The position numbers and the translations under genes were made by a program. A DNA stretch of 21,108 bases, from positions 1 to 21,108 of IMG/VR virus record IMGVR_UViG_3300038701_002264, one strand, 5' to 3'. How positions within the stretch are numbered: the first letter of the stretch is position 1; the number at the start of each line of letters is the position of its first letter. Positions 11,526 to 19,477 of this stretch are shown here, piece by piece. Source of the stretch: a virus. Under the pieces are notes generated by a model that worked only from the letters and a program-made list of their open reading frames with translations, did no database searches and was not told the DNA's origin.

Positions 11526-14172
11526 ATTTCAATACTGTTTCTAGGGGTATCATCACCGATCTTGTCCTGAATAATCCTATCCTGACTGCGTTAGGTGTCT
11601 GCTTAGCACCCTCTGCTCTACCCAATACAGACTTCCATCCGCCGGCCCACGCAGTGTCCTTCAGTATGCTTTTTATGCTCTTGTGTGTGTTGCTGACCAC
11701 TAAAAATCCATCGCGCACTATCATTCCATGACGGGCTAACGCGTCGTTATCCTCAGCTGCCCCAACACCATCACTTGCTGCGCTACTGACCAGCTCGATG
11801 ACAGATCGAGTGACGCGCGCGCCGGAGCTGTCTACCGTGATCTGGTGCTCCAGGATCTGCGCAAGCAGTGACTCAGAATCACTAACCTGCTCTGCCTCCC
11901 TGGCGTCCTCAAAGTCAAGCGTCGCCACCCACGCGTTAGCCTCAGCCTGGGTAATCGCTGACTTGCTGCTCAGGTGCCAGTAACCGGCCAGCAGCGCACC
12001 CATCTGATCACCTATTCGCTGGCTTCCGATAACGTCACAAACAGCCGTGGCAAGCGTTTTCGCTGACTCACGAATCGCAGGGATAAGCAAGTAGCTGCGC
12101 GCGCGAAGGGATGCGCACGATTCTTCAGTCAGAAGCGCCTTAACTCGATCCCCGAAAGATGCGAACTCGGTGGAAGTCATGCGGGGCTTCTTGAGCTGTA
12201 TGACGCTGAAGCGTGATTCGTCGGCAGCTTGGCTGAGGCTGACGTTAATCGACTGCATCATGAACATCGAGCGCATGCGGAAAGCCATGGCCTCGCCGGT
12301 TGCGCTACCCTTGACGATCTCGGCGGTTGAATCGCTGGACGCTTGACGTGCCAACTCAATCACGCTCTGTATGCGTTTGGCGCCAGCCTGACCCTCAGCC
12401 TCGGCTTCGTCGAACATCACAGGTCGCGCGTCCTGCCCCATCGCCTGTCGGATGCCAGCTTCAGTGGTCGCGCCCTGAGCTATCATCGCGGCGGGTCCCA
12501 ATATCGGGGCCATGATGTTGTCGAGCGTCCAAGACTTACCGGCGCCGCGCTCAGCTGTCAGCCAGATATGAGGTCTCCACTTCAGGGCTCCGCAGATCGG
12601 AGCAAGCGCAAGCCAGCCGGCAGCAATAATGCCGTGCATCGACTTAGACCAGGCCAGTTCTGCGATAAGCTCGGCGACCTGCCGCCCTGTGTCGTCGCTG
12701 GCTGGAGTCCTAGTCGTCGGCAGCTCCATCGCAGGGCGCTTGGTGTAGATGAACCGGCTTTCCAGGTCGCTGATCGCCATGCGCTCGCCGTCAACAAGTA
12801 GAGCGTCCCCCAGATGGAACACTGACTTCCCTTGATCGTACCAAGCGCCCCGCCCTCGCTCGCGTTCGGGCGAGTATATGCCCTTGCGTTCGCAGGCGCG
12901 CATCAGATGGCTTGCGGCGTGCTGCCAGTCCGCGCCGTCGCCCTTGCTCTTAGGGTAGTTCATCTCCCACCATTCGAGGGGTGCCAGCGCCATCAGCTCA
13001 GCTGGGGATGTGTGCCCAGATCGGCTGATATTAGCAACCTGTTCTGTGCCGCGCGGCAAGTAGTAGTAGTGCTTGGCGTTGTATCCTAGCGCCTGAAACG
13101 GTCCACCAGTAGTGCGCTCTACTGTCTCTGTCTTCGTCTCACTCTGCTGCTCTGGCGGCATCTCGGGCGGCATCTCGGGAAGAGCGGGCGGCTCTTTGCG
13201 TGCCGGCTTCATGTCGTAATCACTAGCCAGCTGTTTAACCGCCGCTGATACGTCACCGCCGTGCTCATACTCGCAGTAGAGGTCGAAGGCGTTAACAGGA
13301 CGGCCTGTGTCCTCGCTACAAAGCGGGTCGGACGCATGGCATATCCAGCACGACATGCCAGACTTAAAGACCATCACACCAGGCAGACCTGTGCTGCTGT
13401 GCGGTGATAGCCAGCGCTTGCCGACTCGTTTGTAGCCGTACTGCTCGAGCGCCTGAGTCAGTGGCACGCGCGCTAGATGCTCGTCAATCGGCGTCGGGCC
13501 TTCCTGATTCCGCTTAACTGGCGTCTGCTTCGGCTCCTCGATTTTCTTTTCCTCCAGCCACGGGCACGCGTCAATAAGCTGCGGCTTGAAGCTGTCGAAC
13601 GCTTCCCAGATCGACAGTAACCATGCTGGAGGCTCTGGCCAGCTTGCTCGGTCGCTGGCTGGCTGCACAAGCCACTTGTAAGGTTCCAGCGTTTCGCAAT
13701 GAACGGATGGCGGCAAAATGTCTTGTCGCTGCTTGCCGTCGCATGCTGAGCGCAGCTCGAATACAGTGTACTTCTTCTTTTGGTTGTCCTTGGTTGGCCA
13801 GTTCACCTTGCAATAAGGCAGCTTCATGCCGTCCGGCACGCGGAACATAATGCGCCGCCCTTTAGGGCTGCCCTGAATAGTCGGGAATTTATCCAACTCA
13901 CTCTCTGGTATCCCGAACTCCTCAAGTATCGTCGAGAACGACTCGGCGCAGTCGATGTCCAAGGAGCAATAGCCAGACTGGCCCAACTCTACGCCCATAT
14001 TCCAGCCGTTGTTATGCGTCCAGTACGACTCAGCCTCGCTAGGGTCGGTGATTACGTTATTACCCCAGTCTTTCGCACTGGGGAATTTTCGTCCTGGCTC
14101 AATAGGCACAAGCCGAAATCCGAAACGCTCTGCATACGTCTTCGCGTATTGTGCTGGTGTTTTTTTGCTCAT
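11524..14172 (-). CDS. Primase-polymerase / ATPase replication protein
   Basis: This 882-residue replication protein has an N-terminal bifunctional primase-polymerase (Prim-Pol) domain with the catalytic pair in CSLDIDCAE (D72, D74), then GSPKGRRIMFR. A C-x2-C (C275, C278) and following Cys/His suggest a metal-binding segment (CWICHASDPLC). After a Pro/Glu linker with the repeat PEMPPEMPP comes a P-loop ATPase, with Walker A AERGAGKS (540-547) and Walker B-like MFDEAEAE (586-593). The layout fits phage primase-helicase proteins that prime and unwind at replication forks; the ATPase resembles DUF927-type modules. ATG 14172 overlaps the VRR-NUC stop (TGATG). Domain order is clear; whether it is a helicase in the strict sense is inferred. 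Confidence 0.85.
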   Translation of the reverse strand: MSKKTPAQYAKTYAERFGFRLVPIEPGRKFPSAKDWGNNVITDPSEAESYWTHNNGWNMGVELGQSGYCSLDIDCAESFSTILEEFGIPESELDKFPTIQGSPKGRRIMFRVPDGMKLPYCKVNWPTKDNQKKKYTVFELRSACDGKQRQDILPPSVHCETLEPYKWLVQPASDRASWPEPPAWLLSIWEAFDSFKPQLIDACPWLEEKKIEEPKQTPVKRNQEGPTPIDEHLARVPLTQALEQYGYKRVGKRWLSPHSSTGLPGVMVFKSGMSCWICHASDPLCSEDTGRPVNAFDLYCEYEHGGDVSAAVKQLASDYDMKPARKEPPALPEMPPEMPPEQQSETKTETVERTTGGPFQALGYNAKHYYYLPRGTEQVANISRSGHTSPAELMALAPLEWWEMNYPKSKGDGADWQHAASHLMRACERKGIYSPERERGRGAWYDQGKSVFHLGDALLVDGERMAISDLESRFIYTKRPAMELPTTRTPASDDTGRQVAELIAELAWSKSMHGIIAAGWLALAPICGALKWRPHIWLTAERGAGKSWTLDNIMAPILGPAAMIAQGATTEAGIRQAMGQDARPVMFDEAEAEGQAGAKRIQSVIELARQASSDSTAEIVKGSATGEAMAFRMRSMFMMQSINVSLSQAADESRFSVIQLKKPRMTSTEFASFGDRVKALLTEESCASLRARSYLLIPAIRESAKTLATAVCDVIGSQRIGDQMGALLAGYWHLSSKSAITQAEANAWVATLDFEDAREAEQVSDSESLLAQILEHQITVDSSGARVTRSVIELVSSAASDGVGAAEDNDALARHGMIVRDGFLVVSNTHKSIKSILKDTAWAGGWKSVLGRAEGAKQTPNAVRIGLFRTRSVMIPLETVLK

Positions 14173-14534
14173 CACTCGCCTGCCTCCTCCAGCAGTTTTA
14201 TTGCATCCTCTGGGCTGCGTACTATGCCAGCAACTCCGCCAGCCTGTCTAACCCTTTCGATGAAGTTAGACTGTTCTGCGCTTGCTCTGCCCTTCGCTGT
14301 CTTAATCTCGACTGCAAGAAAACGCCCCGAGGGAGCGATTCCAATGAGGTCAGAGCTTCCCGTACACAAGCCGAACCGCACCAGCCTTGCGTTAGTAAGC
14401 GTAACCTGCTGAGCGGCCTTGTGTATCACCTTTCCAACGTACGCACCGCTGGTCTCGTTACGCCAAACAATGCAGCCAGCTTCAGAAAGCGTCAGCATGA
14501 CTTGGGTTTGAATTTTGGTTTCTGGATTTGACAT
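14172..14534 (-). CDS. VRR-NUC domain nuclease
   Basis: This 120-residue protein is a single VRR-NUC domain (PD-(D/E)XK fold): GSSDLIGIAPSGRFLAVEIK with D62, E76 and K78, then GRASAEQSNFIERVRQAGG with the conserved Gln, and a VAGIVRSPED end. Such stand-alone nucleases are usually beside phage helicases and primases and are thought to resolve branched DNA (Holliday-junction or flap type). AGGAG seven bases before ATG 14534 fixes the start. It overlaps the helicase 3' end by 53 bases in a different frame. Confidence 0.9.
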   Translation of the reverse strand: MSNPETKIQTQVMLTLSEAGCIVWRNETSGAYVGKVIHKAAQQVTLTNARLVRFGLCTGSSDLIGIAPSGRFLAVEIKTAKGRASAEQSNFIERVRQAGGVAGIVRSPEDAIKLLEEAGE

Positions 14535-15963
14535 TACGTAACTCCTGGTAAATGCGTTTAGCGTCTGCAAAGTCTTGCGCCGTTGGTTTCTTGCCTACTC
14601 GTGCTGCTGCGACGTTGGCAGCCCATCCGCTGGGGTTCTTGATGCCGCGCTGAATTCCCAGTTTGATCAAGTCAGTCAGGGTGCGGGCAGACCCCTGCTG
14701 TTTTTTTCGCTCGCGTCGAATCGCATCTACGTCAATTTCTGTCAGCTCGCCATCGACCACCTCAAGCTCTGCCTTGCTCTTTTTCGGCAACTCGTGGCCG
14801 CATACCGGGCAAGCATCCGGCCCCTTGCGGAAGACAGCAAAGCACGAAGGGCACTGCTGGGCAGCGATGTCAGCGTCTTCGTCGTCCTTTTTCTTGCGAG
14901 ACTTCTTGCCTTCTAGCGACCATTCGCGTTTTTCGTCCGGCAATCCGTGGCGCGTCCAGTTGCTGACCTGATCTAGAATTATCAGCTTGTCCTTGCCCGG
15001 GGCGGGACGCAAACCACGACCAATCGCCTGCATGTAAATGACAAGCGACTGAGTGGGGCGCAAGAATTGCACCACTTCAATGGCCGGAATATCAACGCCT
15101 GCAATCATCAATTGCACGCTCGTTAAAACCAGCGTCTCGCCGCTTTCAAGGCGCTCTAACTTGGCCTCCCTTTCTGCTTCAGTATGCCCGCCGTGAATAG
15201 CTTCAGCGGCAACGCCAGCAGCGCGGTAAGACTCGCAAACATGCTCAGCGTGTGCGATTGATACGCATAACACAACGCAGCGTTTTCCGTTTGCGTGCTG
15301 TTTGTAGGCGGCAACAGCGTCGCCGGTAATAGTGGGTTTATCCAGCTTCTCCTCAGTTGCTTTAATGTCGTAGTCACCGCCTTTGGTCTTAACGTCGCTC
15401 ATGTCCAGCACGTTGCGGGGCGCGATTAGTCGATAATCAGAAAGATAGCCGCGATCAATAAGCATGCGGACGCTCGGCCCCTCTACGATAGTGTCGAATA
15501 CGTCGCCCAGCGCTTTGCCGTCTGTTCGCTGTGGCGTCGCGGTCAGGCCGATGATTCTAGCGTTTGGGAATTGCTCGAATATCTTTAGATAGCTGGCGGC
15601 AACACCTAGGTGTGATTCATCTACAATAATCAGCGCTGGTTCTTCGTACTTATCGAGTCTACGCACCAGCGTCTGGACGCTCGCCACCTGCACTTCCATT
15701 TTCGATACGCGCTTGCCACTGGCAATAATCCCGTGCTCCAGCTTCTGCTTCCACAGCGCCTTGCTTGTTTGCTTGAGCAGCTCGTTTTGGTGCACTAAAA
15801 AGAAGCTGCGTAAACCCCTTTCTTTTGCTGTACCCATCATGAACACAGCCAGCGCTGTTTTACCCGCCCCTGTCGGTGCGGTTAGAAGCACGTTTTTATG
15901 CTTCTTCATGGCTTGACGCAGGTCATGAATGGCCTGCTCTTGATAGTCCCTTAATTGAATCAC
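14482..15963 (-). CDS. SF2 DEAD/DEAH-type helicase with zinc ribbon
   Basis: This 493-residue helicase has the SF2 motifs in order: Q-like RDYQEQAI (5-12), Walker A APTGAGKT (29-36), DESH (115-118), TATPQRTDG (141-149), HGGHTEAER (257-265) and motif VI QAIGRGLRP (312-320). A C-terminal zinc ribbon (CPSC 371-374, CPVCG 385-389) follows, then a basic tail. Superfamily 2 helicases of this form assist phage replication or recombination by unwinding or remodelling DNA. The start is GTG 15963, in GTGA overlap with the small HTH gene, with GGAGGTG as SD; the conserved N-terminal motif supports that start. It sits upstream of VRR-NUC and primase. Confidence 0.92.
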   Translation of the reverse strand: MIQLRDYQEQAIHDLRQAMKKHKNVLLTAPTGAGKTALAVFMMGTAKERGLRSFFLVHQNELLKQTSKALWKQKLEHGIIASGKRVSKMEVQVASVQTLVRRLDKYEEPALIIVDESHLGVAASYLKIFEQFPNARIIGLTATPQRTDGKALGDVFDTIVEGPSVRMLIDRGYLSDYRLIAPRNVLDMSDVKTKGGDYDIKATEEKLDKPTITGDAVAAYKQHANGKRCVVLCVSIAHAEHVCESYRAAGVAAEAIHGGHTEAEREAKLERLESGETLVLTSVQLMIAGVDIPAIEVVQFLRPTQSLVIYMQAIGRGLRPAPGKDKLIILDQVSNWTRHGLPDEKREWSLEGKKSRKKKDDEDADIAAQQCPSCFAVFRKGPDACPVCGHELPKKSKAELEVVDGELTEIDVDAIRRERKKQQGSARTLTDLIKLGIQRGIKNPSGWAANVAAARVGKKPTAQDFADAKRIYQELRNVKSRNQNSNPSHADAF

Positions 15964-16136
15964 TCTTTCACCTCCAGCGCCTCGGCAATCCGTTTTAGCA
16001 TCTGGTAGCTGGGATTGATCTTGCTACCCGCCGCAATGGCTTGGATATACGATCGAGTACAGCCGACCTTACGTGCTATATCTGCGTAGTTGCCGTGATC
16101 AAGCAAGCGCGCTTGGATTTTTTTTAGTGTTTGCAT
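15960..16136 (-). CDS. Cro-like XRE family HTH protein
   Basis: This 58-residue protein is essentially one XRE helix-turn-helix: DIARKVGCTRSYIQAIAAGS as helices 2-3, then SYQMLKRIAEALEVKE. ATG 16136 is chosen because AGAGGA lies upstream; a TTG at 16166 would add ten residues. It is the first gene of the leftward replication operon, directly beside an inverted repeat overlapping divergent promoters (16152-16197). A Cro-like repressor binding that repeat, controlling itself and the rightward recombination operon, is the natural reading, though not proven. Confidence 0.8.
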   Translation of the reverse strand: MQTLKKIQARLLDHGNYADIARKVGCTRSYIQAIAAGSKINPSYQMLKRIAEALEVKE

Positions 16137-16151
16137 CCTTATGTCCTCTGG

Positions 16152-16197
16152 TAGTTGACGTGGCAATTATGAGTTGGCATACTGAAAAAGTCAACTA
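16152..16197. promoter_or_regulatory. Overlapping divergent promoters with operator dyad
   Basis: Rightward: TTGACG (16155-16160), 17-base spacer, CATACT (16178-16183). Leftward: TTGACT (16189-16194), 17-base spacer, CATAAT (16166-16171). Both are bracketed by a perfect 8-bp inverted repeat TAGTTGAC/GTCAACTA (16152-16159 and 16190-16197), with an extra AGTTGGC half-site between. The two -35 boxes lie in the repeat arms, so one regulator bound there would control both directions. Confidence 0.8.
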
Positions 16198-16214
16198 ACA
16201 AAGGACAAAAGCAA

Positions 16215-16478
16215 ATGCAAGAAACTTACATTACAAGAACGCCAAACCGTAGAGTTTTTCACTTTGACGACTACACTGCCAAGTGCAATTACATAAAGCG
16301 CCAGATTGAACAGGCTCTTTATTCTGGAAATTTTGGCGGATATGAGGTGGACACCAACGGCCTGTGTGAAGTATTACCAGGCCTAAAGGTTGGCAATGAG
16401 ACTGCAATTGAATGGACGCTTGAAGCCATTGATATTATTGAGGCTCGTGGTTTTGAACTTGAGGTGAAATTAAAGTGA
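16215..16478 (+). CDS. Hypothetical protein, first gene of the recombination operon
   Basis: This 87-residue protein begins MQETYITRTPNRRVFHFDDY and ends AIDIIEARGFELEVKLK. The middle (YIKRQIEQALYSGNFGGYEV) is a helix and strand, and the C-terminal part another helix-strand unit, suggesting a small alpha/beta domain. AAAGGA lies nine bases before ATG 16215. It overlaps the exonuclease gene by GTGA, so it belongs to the recombination operon. I do not recognise a family; a partner or regulator of the exonuclease is possible. Confidence 0.6.
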   Translation: MQETYITRTPNRRVFHFDDYTAKCNYIKRQIEQALYSGNFGGYEVDTNGLCEVLPGLKVGNETAIEWTLEAIDIIEARGFELEVKLK

Positions 16479-17326
16479 AACCAATACCACACACAGAGCT
16501 AACCCCAGAGCTAGCCGCCGCTGGCTGCCTAGTGCTGGATATGCCAAACGATGAATACCACGCGTACCCAGCCATCAGCAAGTCGGGGCTTGACTTAATT
16601 AACCGAAGCCCTGCGCATTACCAGTACGCGGCACCGCGAACACCAAGCCGTGCAATGGAAATCGGCACAGCGATACACACAGCACTGCTTGAGCCTGAGC
16701 GCTTCAACGCAGAGTATGTGCTTCTCAAGGAAACCAAAGACCGCCGCGCCAGCGAATATAAGGCAGCAGTCAAGGTTCACGGTTCGGAGCGTGTGCTTGT
16801 GTCATCAGAAGCGGCACACGTTGCGGGGATGCAAGAGCAAGTGCTCAGCCACACGCCAATCCCAGAGGGTTACAGCGAACTGTCAGTATTCGCAACATGC
16901 CCAGACACAGGCGTTTTAATGAAGTGCAGGTTCGACCGCCTAACTCACGATGGCTTGGCTGTTGATGTCAAAAAAACGCGGGACAGCCGCCCTGATGAGT
17001 TCGCCAAGTCGGTGTTTAACTATCGTTATCATGTTCAGGACGCTTTTTACCGTTATGTGTTCGAGTGCGCAACTGGCCAGCAGCTGAGAGGCTTTGAGTT
17101 TTTGGCAGTGGAAGAAAACCCGCCGCACTCGTCAGCGTTCTATGAGCTGTGCGAAGAAAGCCAACGAATCGGCCACGACGAAGCCATGCGAGACTTGCAA
17201 ACCTACGCAGACTGCGTAAACTCCAACAGCTGGCCGACTTACGGTGGCAAGGAAACGACAATAATAAGTCTGCCTGCATGGGCACTGGCGAAGTATGAAG
17301 ATGATCTAGTGGAGGAAATTGTATGA
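16475..17326 (+). CDS. RecE/DUF3799-type exonuclease (PD-(D/E)XK)
   Basis: This 283-residue protein is like the exonuclease VIII (RecE C-terminal) family of 5'-3' exonucleases that prepare DNA ends for single-strand annealing. Motifs: NDEYHAYPAISKSGLDLI near the N terminus, GTAIHTALLEPERF (H68), ELSVFATCPDTGV (E135), CRFDRLTHDGLAVDVKKT (D154, D164, K166) and the Q188-x3-Y192 element in YHVQDAFYRY. All catalytic positions appear intact. It starts with GTG 16475 in overlap with the upstream gene, with GAGGTG as SD. The downstream gene and SSB complete a recombination module; a typical annealing protein (Beta or RecT) is not visible in this window. Confidence 0.88.
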   Translation: MKPIPHTELTPELAAAGCLVLDMPNDEYHAYPAISKSGLDLINRSPAHYQYAAPRTPSRAMEIGTAIHTALLEPERFNAEYVLLKETKDRRASEYKAAVKVHGSERVLVSSEAAHVAGMQEQVLSHTPIPEGYSELSVFATCPDTGVLMKCRFDRLTHDGLAVDVKKTRDSRPDEFAKSVFNYRYHVQDAFYRYVFECATGQQLRGFEFLAVEENPPHSSAFYELCEESQRIGHDEAMRDLQTYADCVNSNSWPTYGGKETTIISLPAWALAKYEDDLVEEIV

Positions 17327-17919
17327 CAGACGTTTCATTTGCGATGGAAGCCAAGAGCGACCAGTTAAACGCTATGGATATTGTGGGCGATGAGGGGAGG
17401 ATTATTCGCATTCGCGCTGTTGAAGTGAAACAAGGCAACGAACAGCCGGTTTGGGTTTACTTCGATGGCGACAATAACCGACCATGGAAGCCCAGCAAGG
17501 GTATGATACGCATCTTGGCAGGTGCATGGGGGAAGGAATCCAGCGTATGGGTTGGCCGCAGCGCTCATCTTTACTGCGACCCCGATGTCATGTACGCAGG
17601 CAAGAAAGTTGGCGGCATACGCATTCGGGCGCTTTCTGATATTGATAAAGGCGGCGCACGTTTTAGCATTACCATCAATCGCCAGAAGCGCGAGCCGTTC
17701 CAGGTGCAATACCTCAACACCACTAGGCCCACATACCCTGAAGACAAATTCAACGCAGCACTGCCAGCCATGGTTGAAGCCATGCAGTCTGGGAAAATGA
17801 CACTTCAGCAAATTATTAGCCGCTGCCAGCAGACTGGCGATTTAACAGCAGAACAGCTGGCTCAGCTGGAAGCTAACGCACCGAAAGACATTGAACTGAC
17901 AGAAGAGGAAGAATTTTAA
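17323..17919 (+). CDS. Conserved phage protein in recombination module
   Basis: This 198-residue protein begins MTDVSFAMEAKSDQLNAMD and carries PWKPSKGMIRILAGAWG, then WVGRSAHLYCDPDVMYAGKK and VGGIRIRALSDIDKGG. The pattern recurs in phages between exonuclease and SSB genes, where it is usually hypothetical. The body looks rich in beta strands, possibly an OB-type or similar fold; the tail is helical and acidic, ending LTEEEEF. It is coupled by ATGA to the exonuclease and by TAATG to SSB. A role in annealing or protecting single-stranded DNA is suggested by position; no catalytic motif is visible. Confidence 0.7.
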   Translation: MTDVSFAMEAKSDQLNAMDIVGDEGRIIRIRAVEVKQGNEQPVWVYFDGDNNRPWKPSKGMIRILAGAWGKESSVWVGRSAHLYCDPDVMYAGKKVGGIRIRALSDIDKGGARFSITINRQKREPFQVQYLNTTRPTYPEDKFNAALPAMVEAMQSGKMTLQQIISRCQQTGDLTAEQLAQLEANAPKDIELTEEEEF

Positions 17920-18305
17920 TGAACGTATTCACTTTTAGCGGCAACCTTGGCCGCGACTGCAAAACAAACAACGTAGGCGGCACCGCCGTTTGCAATTTCG
18001 CCGTGGCCGTAAAAAGCGGCTACGGTGATAAAGAGCAAACGCTGTGGCTAGATTGCGCGCTATGGGGCAAGAAGGCCGAAAGCCGACTGCCAGAATACCT
18101 ACTTAAAGGTCAGCAAGTCGTGGTGAGCGGTGAGCTAGGCACGCGAGAGCATGAGGGCAAGACTTACCTCACTTGTCGGGTAAACGACTTGTCTCTGGTG
18201 GGTAAGCGCGACGGTGCCAACCAGCAGTCTGCGCCAGTCCAGCAGCCAGCGCCGGCACAGCAGCCGCAGCCGTCTGACGACTACGATGACGATATTCCGT
18301 TCTGA
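17919..18305 (+). CDS. ssb: Single-stranded DNA-binding protein
   Basis: This 128-residue protein has a complete SSB layout: an OB-fold (FTFSGNLGRDCKTNNVGGTA, WLDCALWGKKAESR, LLKGQQVVVSGELGTREHEG, KTYLTCRVNDLSLV), a Gln/Pro/Ala-rich flexible linker (about 103-117), and the acidic C-terminal tip DDDIPF. That tip normally recruits partner proteins such as recombinases and primases. It coats single strands in replication and recombination. The gene begins by TAATG overlap with its neighbour and ends by TGATG overlap with the next. Confidence 0.95.
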   Translation: MNVFTFSGNLGRDCKTNNVGGTAVCNFAVAVKSGYGDKEQTLWLDCALWGKKAESRLPEYLLKGQQVVVSGELGTREHEGKTYLTCRVNDLSLVGKRDGANQQSAPVQQPAPAQQPQPSDDYDDDIPF

Positions 18306-18586
18306 TGCCAGCCACAGAAAAGGGCGCGCAAGCGCCCGATATCCCCCGCGAACTAGACCGAAAGTGGCACAACGCCATAATCGCGCAGCTTCCTTGGTCA
18401 AAACAGCAGCAAGCCCGCGACGGCTACAAGCGGGTGTTTAGCGAAACATGGGAAGCATTGCCAGACGACCAACGCCGCGAAAACGCAGCCGCGAGGGCTG
18501 CTAATATTCGTTTAAGGACGTTTGCGGAAAAGCTGATAGGTAGGCAGGCCGTAGAGCGGATAACCGCTCAGGCGACCAGACGGTGA
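18305..18586 (+). CDS. Small hypothetical protein ending the recombination operon
   Basis: This 93-residue protein begins MPATEKGAQAPDIPRELDRK and is highly basic and helical (LPWSKQQQARDGYKRVFSET, then ALPDDQRRENAAARAANIRL). ATG overlaps the SSB stop (TGATG), so it is co-translated. Its last 19 bases overlap the 3' end of the papain-like gene on the other strand, with no terminator visible between the convergent operons. The Arg/Lys richness would suit nucleic-acid binding, but no family is recognised. Confidence 0.6.
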   Translation: MPATEKGAQAPDIPRELDRKWHNAIIAQLPWSKQQQARDGYKRVFSETWEALPDDQRRENAAARAANIRLRTFAEKLIGRQAVERITAQATRR

Positions 18587-19008
18587 GACCACGCTGCGAA
18601 AAGGATATCACGCGGCGTGCACTTCGATGAAAGCTTAGGCAGCTCGATGCCGACGTACTCACGTAAGCACTCCGCCACCAGCTCTGCACAATGCCAGCGA
18701 TGCGTAATATCAAAATCGGAATGAGACAAGATACCGAATATCGCTGCCCAGTCGTAACCCATGCCCAACACTTTATTAAGAAAGGCTTTCAGGCCTTCCT
18801 CGTTCTTGCACTCTAAGCTAAACGACTTAATGCGTTTATTGGCCGATTTAAATTCCTCGACCGTGCGACAGATGACGCCGCCGAAAATCTTTGCCTCGTA
18901 GACGAAGCCATCAATTTCAATCGCGCAATGATGCCACGTCGAAAAAGTAGCGCCGCGAATCAACGCAGCGCCTGGTAGTAGTGAGCTTGTGAAGTGTAGG
19001 GTTACCAT
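18568..19008 (-). CDS. Permuted papain-like (NlpC/P60-type, YiiX-like) protein
   Basis: This 146-residue protein has the order of permuted papain folds: an early His in TWHHCAIEIDGFVYEAK (H26/H27), a central FGGVI strand, and a late nucleophile Cys in RWHCAELVAECLREY (C107), the reverse of classical NlpC/P60. Such proteins cleave amide bonds in peptides, lipids or cell-wall material. It lies at the end of a tail-fibre and membrane-protein run, so a lytic or DNA-entry role is reasonable, but no signal sequence is seen. It overlaps the upstream gene by seven bases and, at its 3' end, the convergent plus-strand gene by 19 bases. Fold from motif order only. Confidence 0.65.
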   Translation of the reverse strand: MVTLHFTSSLLPGAALIRGATFSTWHHCAIEIDGFVYEAKIFGGVICRTVEEFKSANKRIKSFSLECKNEEGLKAFLNKVLGMGYDWAAIFGILSHSDFDITHRWHCAELVAECLREYVGIELPKLSSKCTPRDILFAAWSHRLVA

Positions 19009-19475
19009 AGTTTAATCTCCAATTCGACCCCCGCCCCATCGTAACTGTTACGGTCACGATTAACAGCGCAGGAGTTGTGTCGATAGTATGCCGACAAGCC
19101 TACTCGCCCTTTACGCACAAGTGAAGCGCCCAACATGATGTTGCTTGTTAACTTGCTACTCGCGCCAGCTGGATAGCACTGCACAGACTGCGGCCTAAAA
19201 CTGGAATCAACACCAACCCGCACATAGCCAGTGCTCAAGTATTCGAAGTCGGCAGCATTAGCTTTAGAAGGAAGCAGAAAAAACGCCACTACAACTATTA
19301 GCAGCACGACTCCCAGCACCGCACGGATGCCAACAGCCGCGCCTGTGTCGCGCAGGTAGTTCACCATCCGCGACCAACCGCCGGTTTTGTGCAGCGCGAC
19401 GTGGTTTGCCACAATAGCAAACAGCCCCAGCAGTATGCCGCCGACGCACAACAGGAAAAACGAAAATTCGCTCAT
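19002..19475 (-). CDS. Membrane protein with beta-rich C-terminal domain
   Basis: This 157-residue protein has two hydrophobic segments, FSFFLLCVGGILLGLFAIVA (about 4-23) and VLGVVLLIVVVAFFLL (about 53-68). An ANA-A-type site follows the second (72-75), resembling a signal-peptidase cleavage motif. The ~80-residue remainder (LSTGYVRVGVDSSFRPQSVQ, MLGASLVRKGRVGLSAYYRH, then VELEIKLW) alternates like outer-membrane beta strands and ends in an aromatic residue. If cleaved, that part would be released to the periplasm or outer membrane; otherwise the protein is anchored inside. Position beside a papain-like protein suggests lysis or envelope modification, but no holin family is recognised. Confidence 0.65.
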   Translation of the reverse strand: MSEFSFFLLCVGGILLGLFAIVANHVALHKTGGWSRMVNYLRDTGAAVGIRAVLGVVLLIVVVAFFLLPSKANAADFEYLSTGYVRVGVDSSFRPQSVQCYPAGASSKLTSNIMLGASLVRKGRVGLSAYYRHNSCAVNRDRNSYDGAGVELEIKLW

Positions 19476-19477
19476 AT

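Noticed and set aside
12343-12801. 152-codon plus-strand frame inside the primase gene
   Set aside because: Antisense to the ATPase domain with intact Walker motifs; composition is a shadow.
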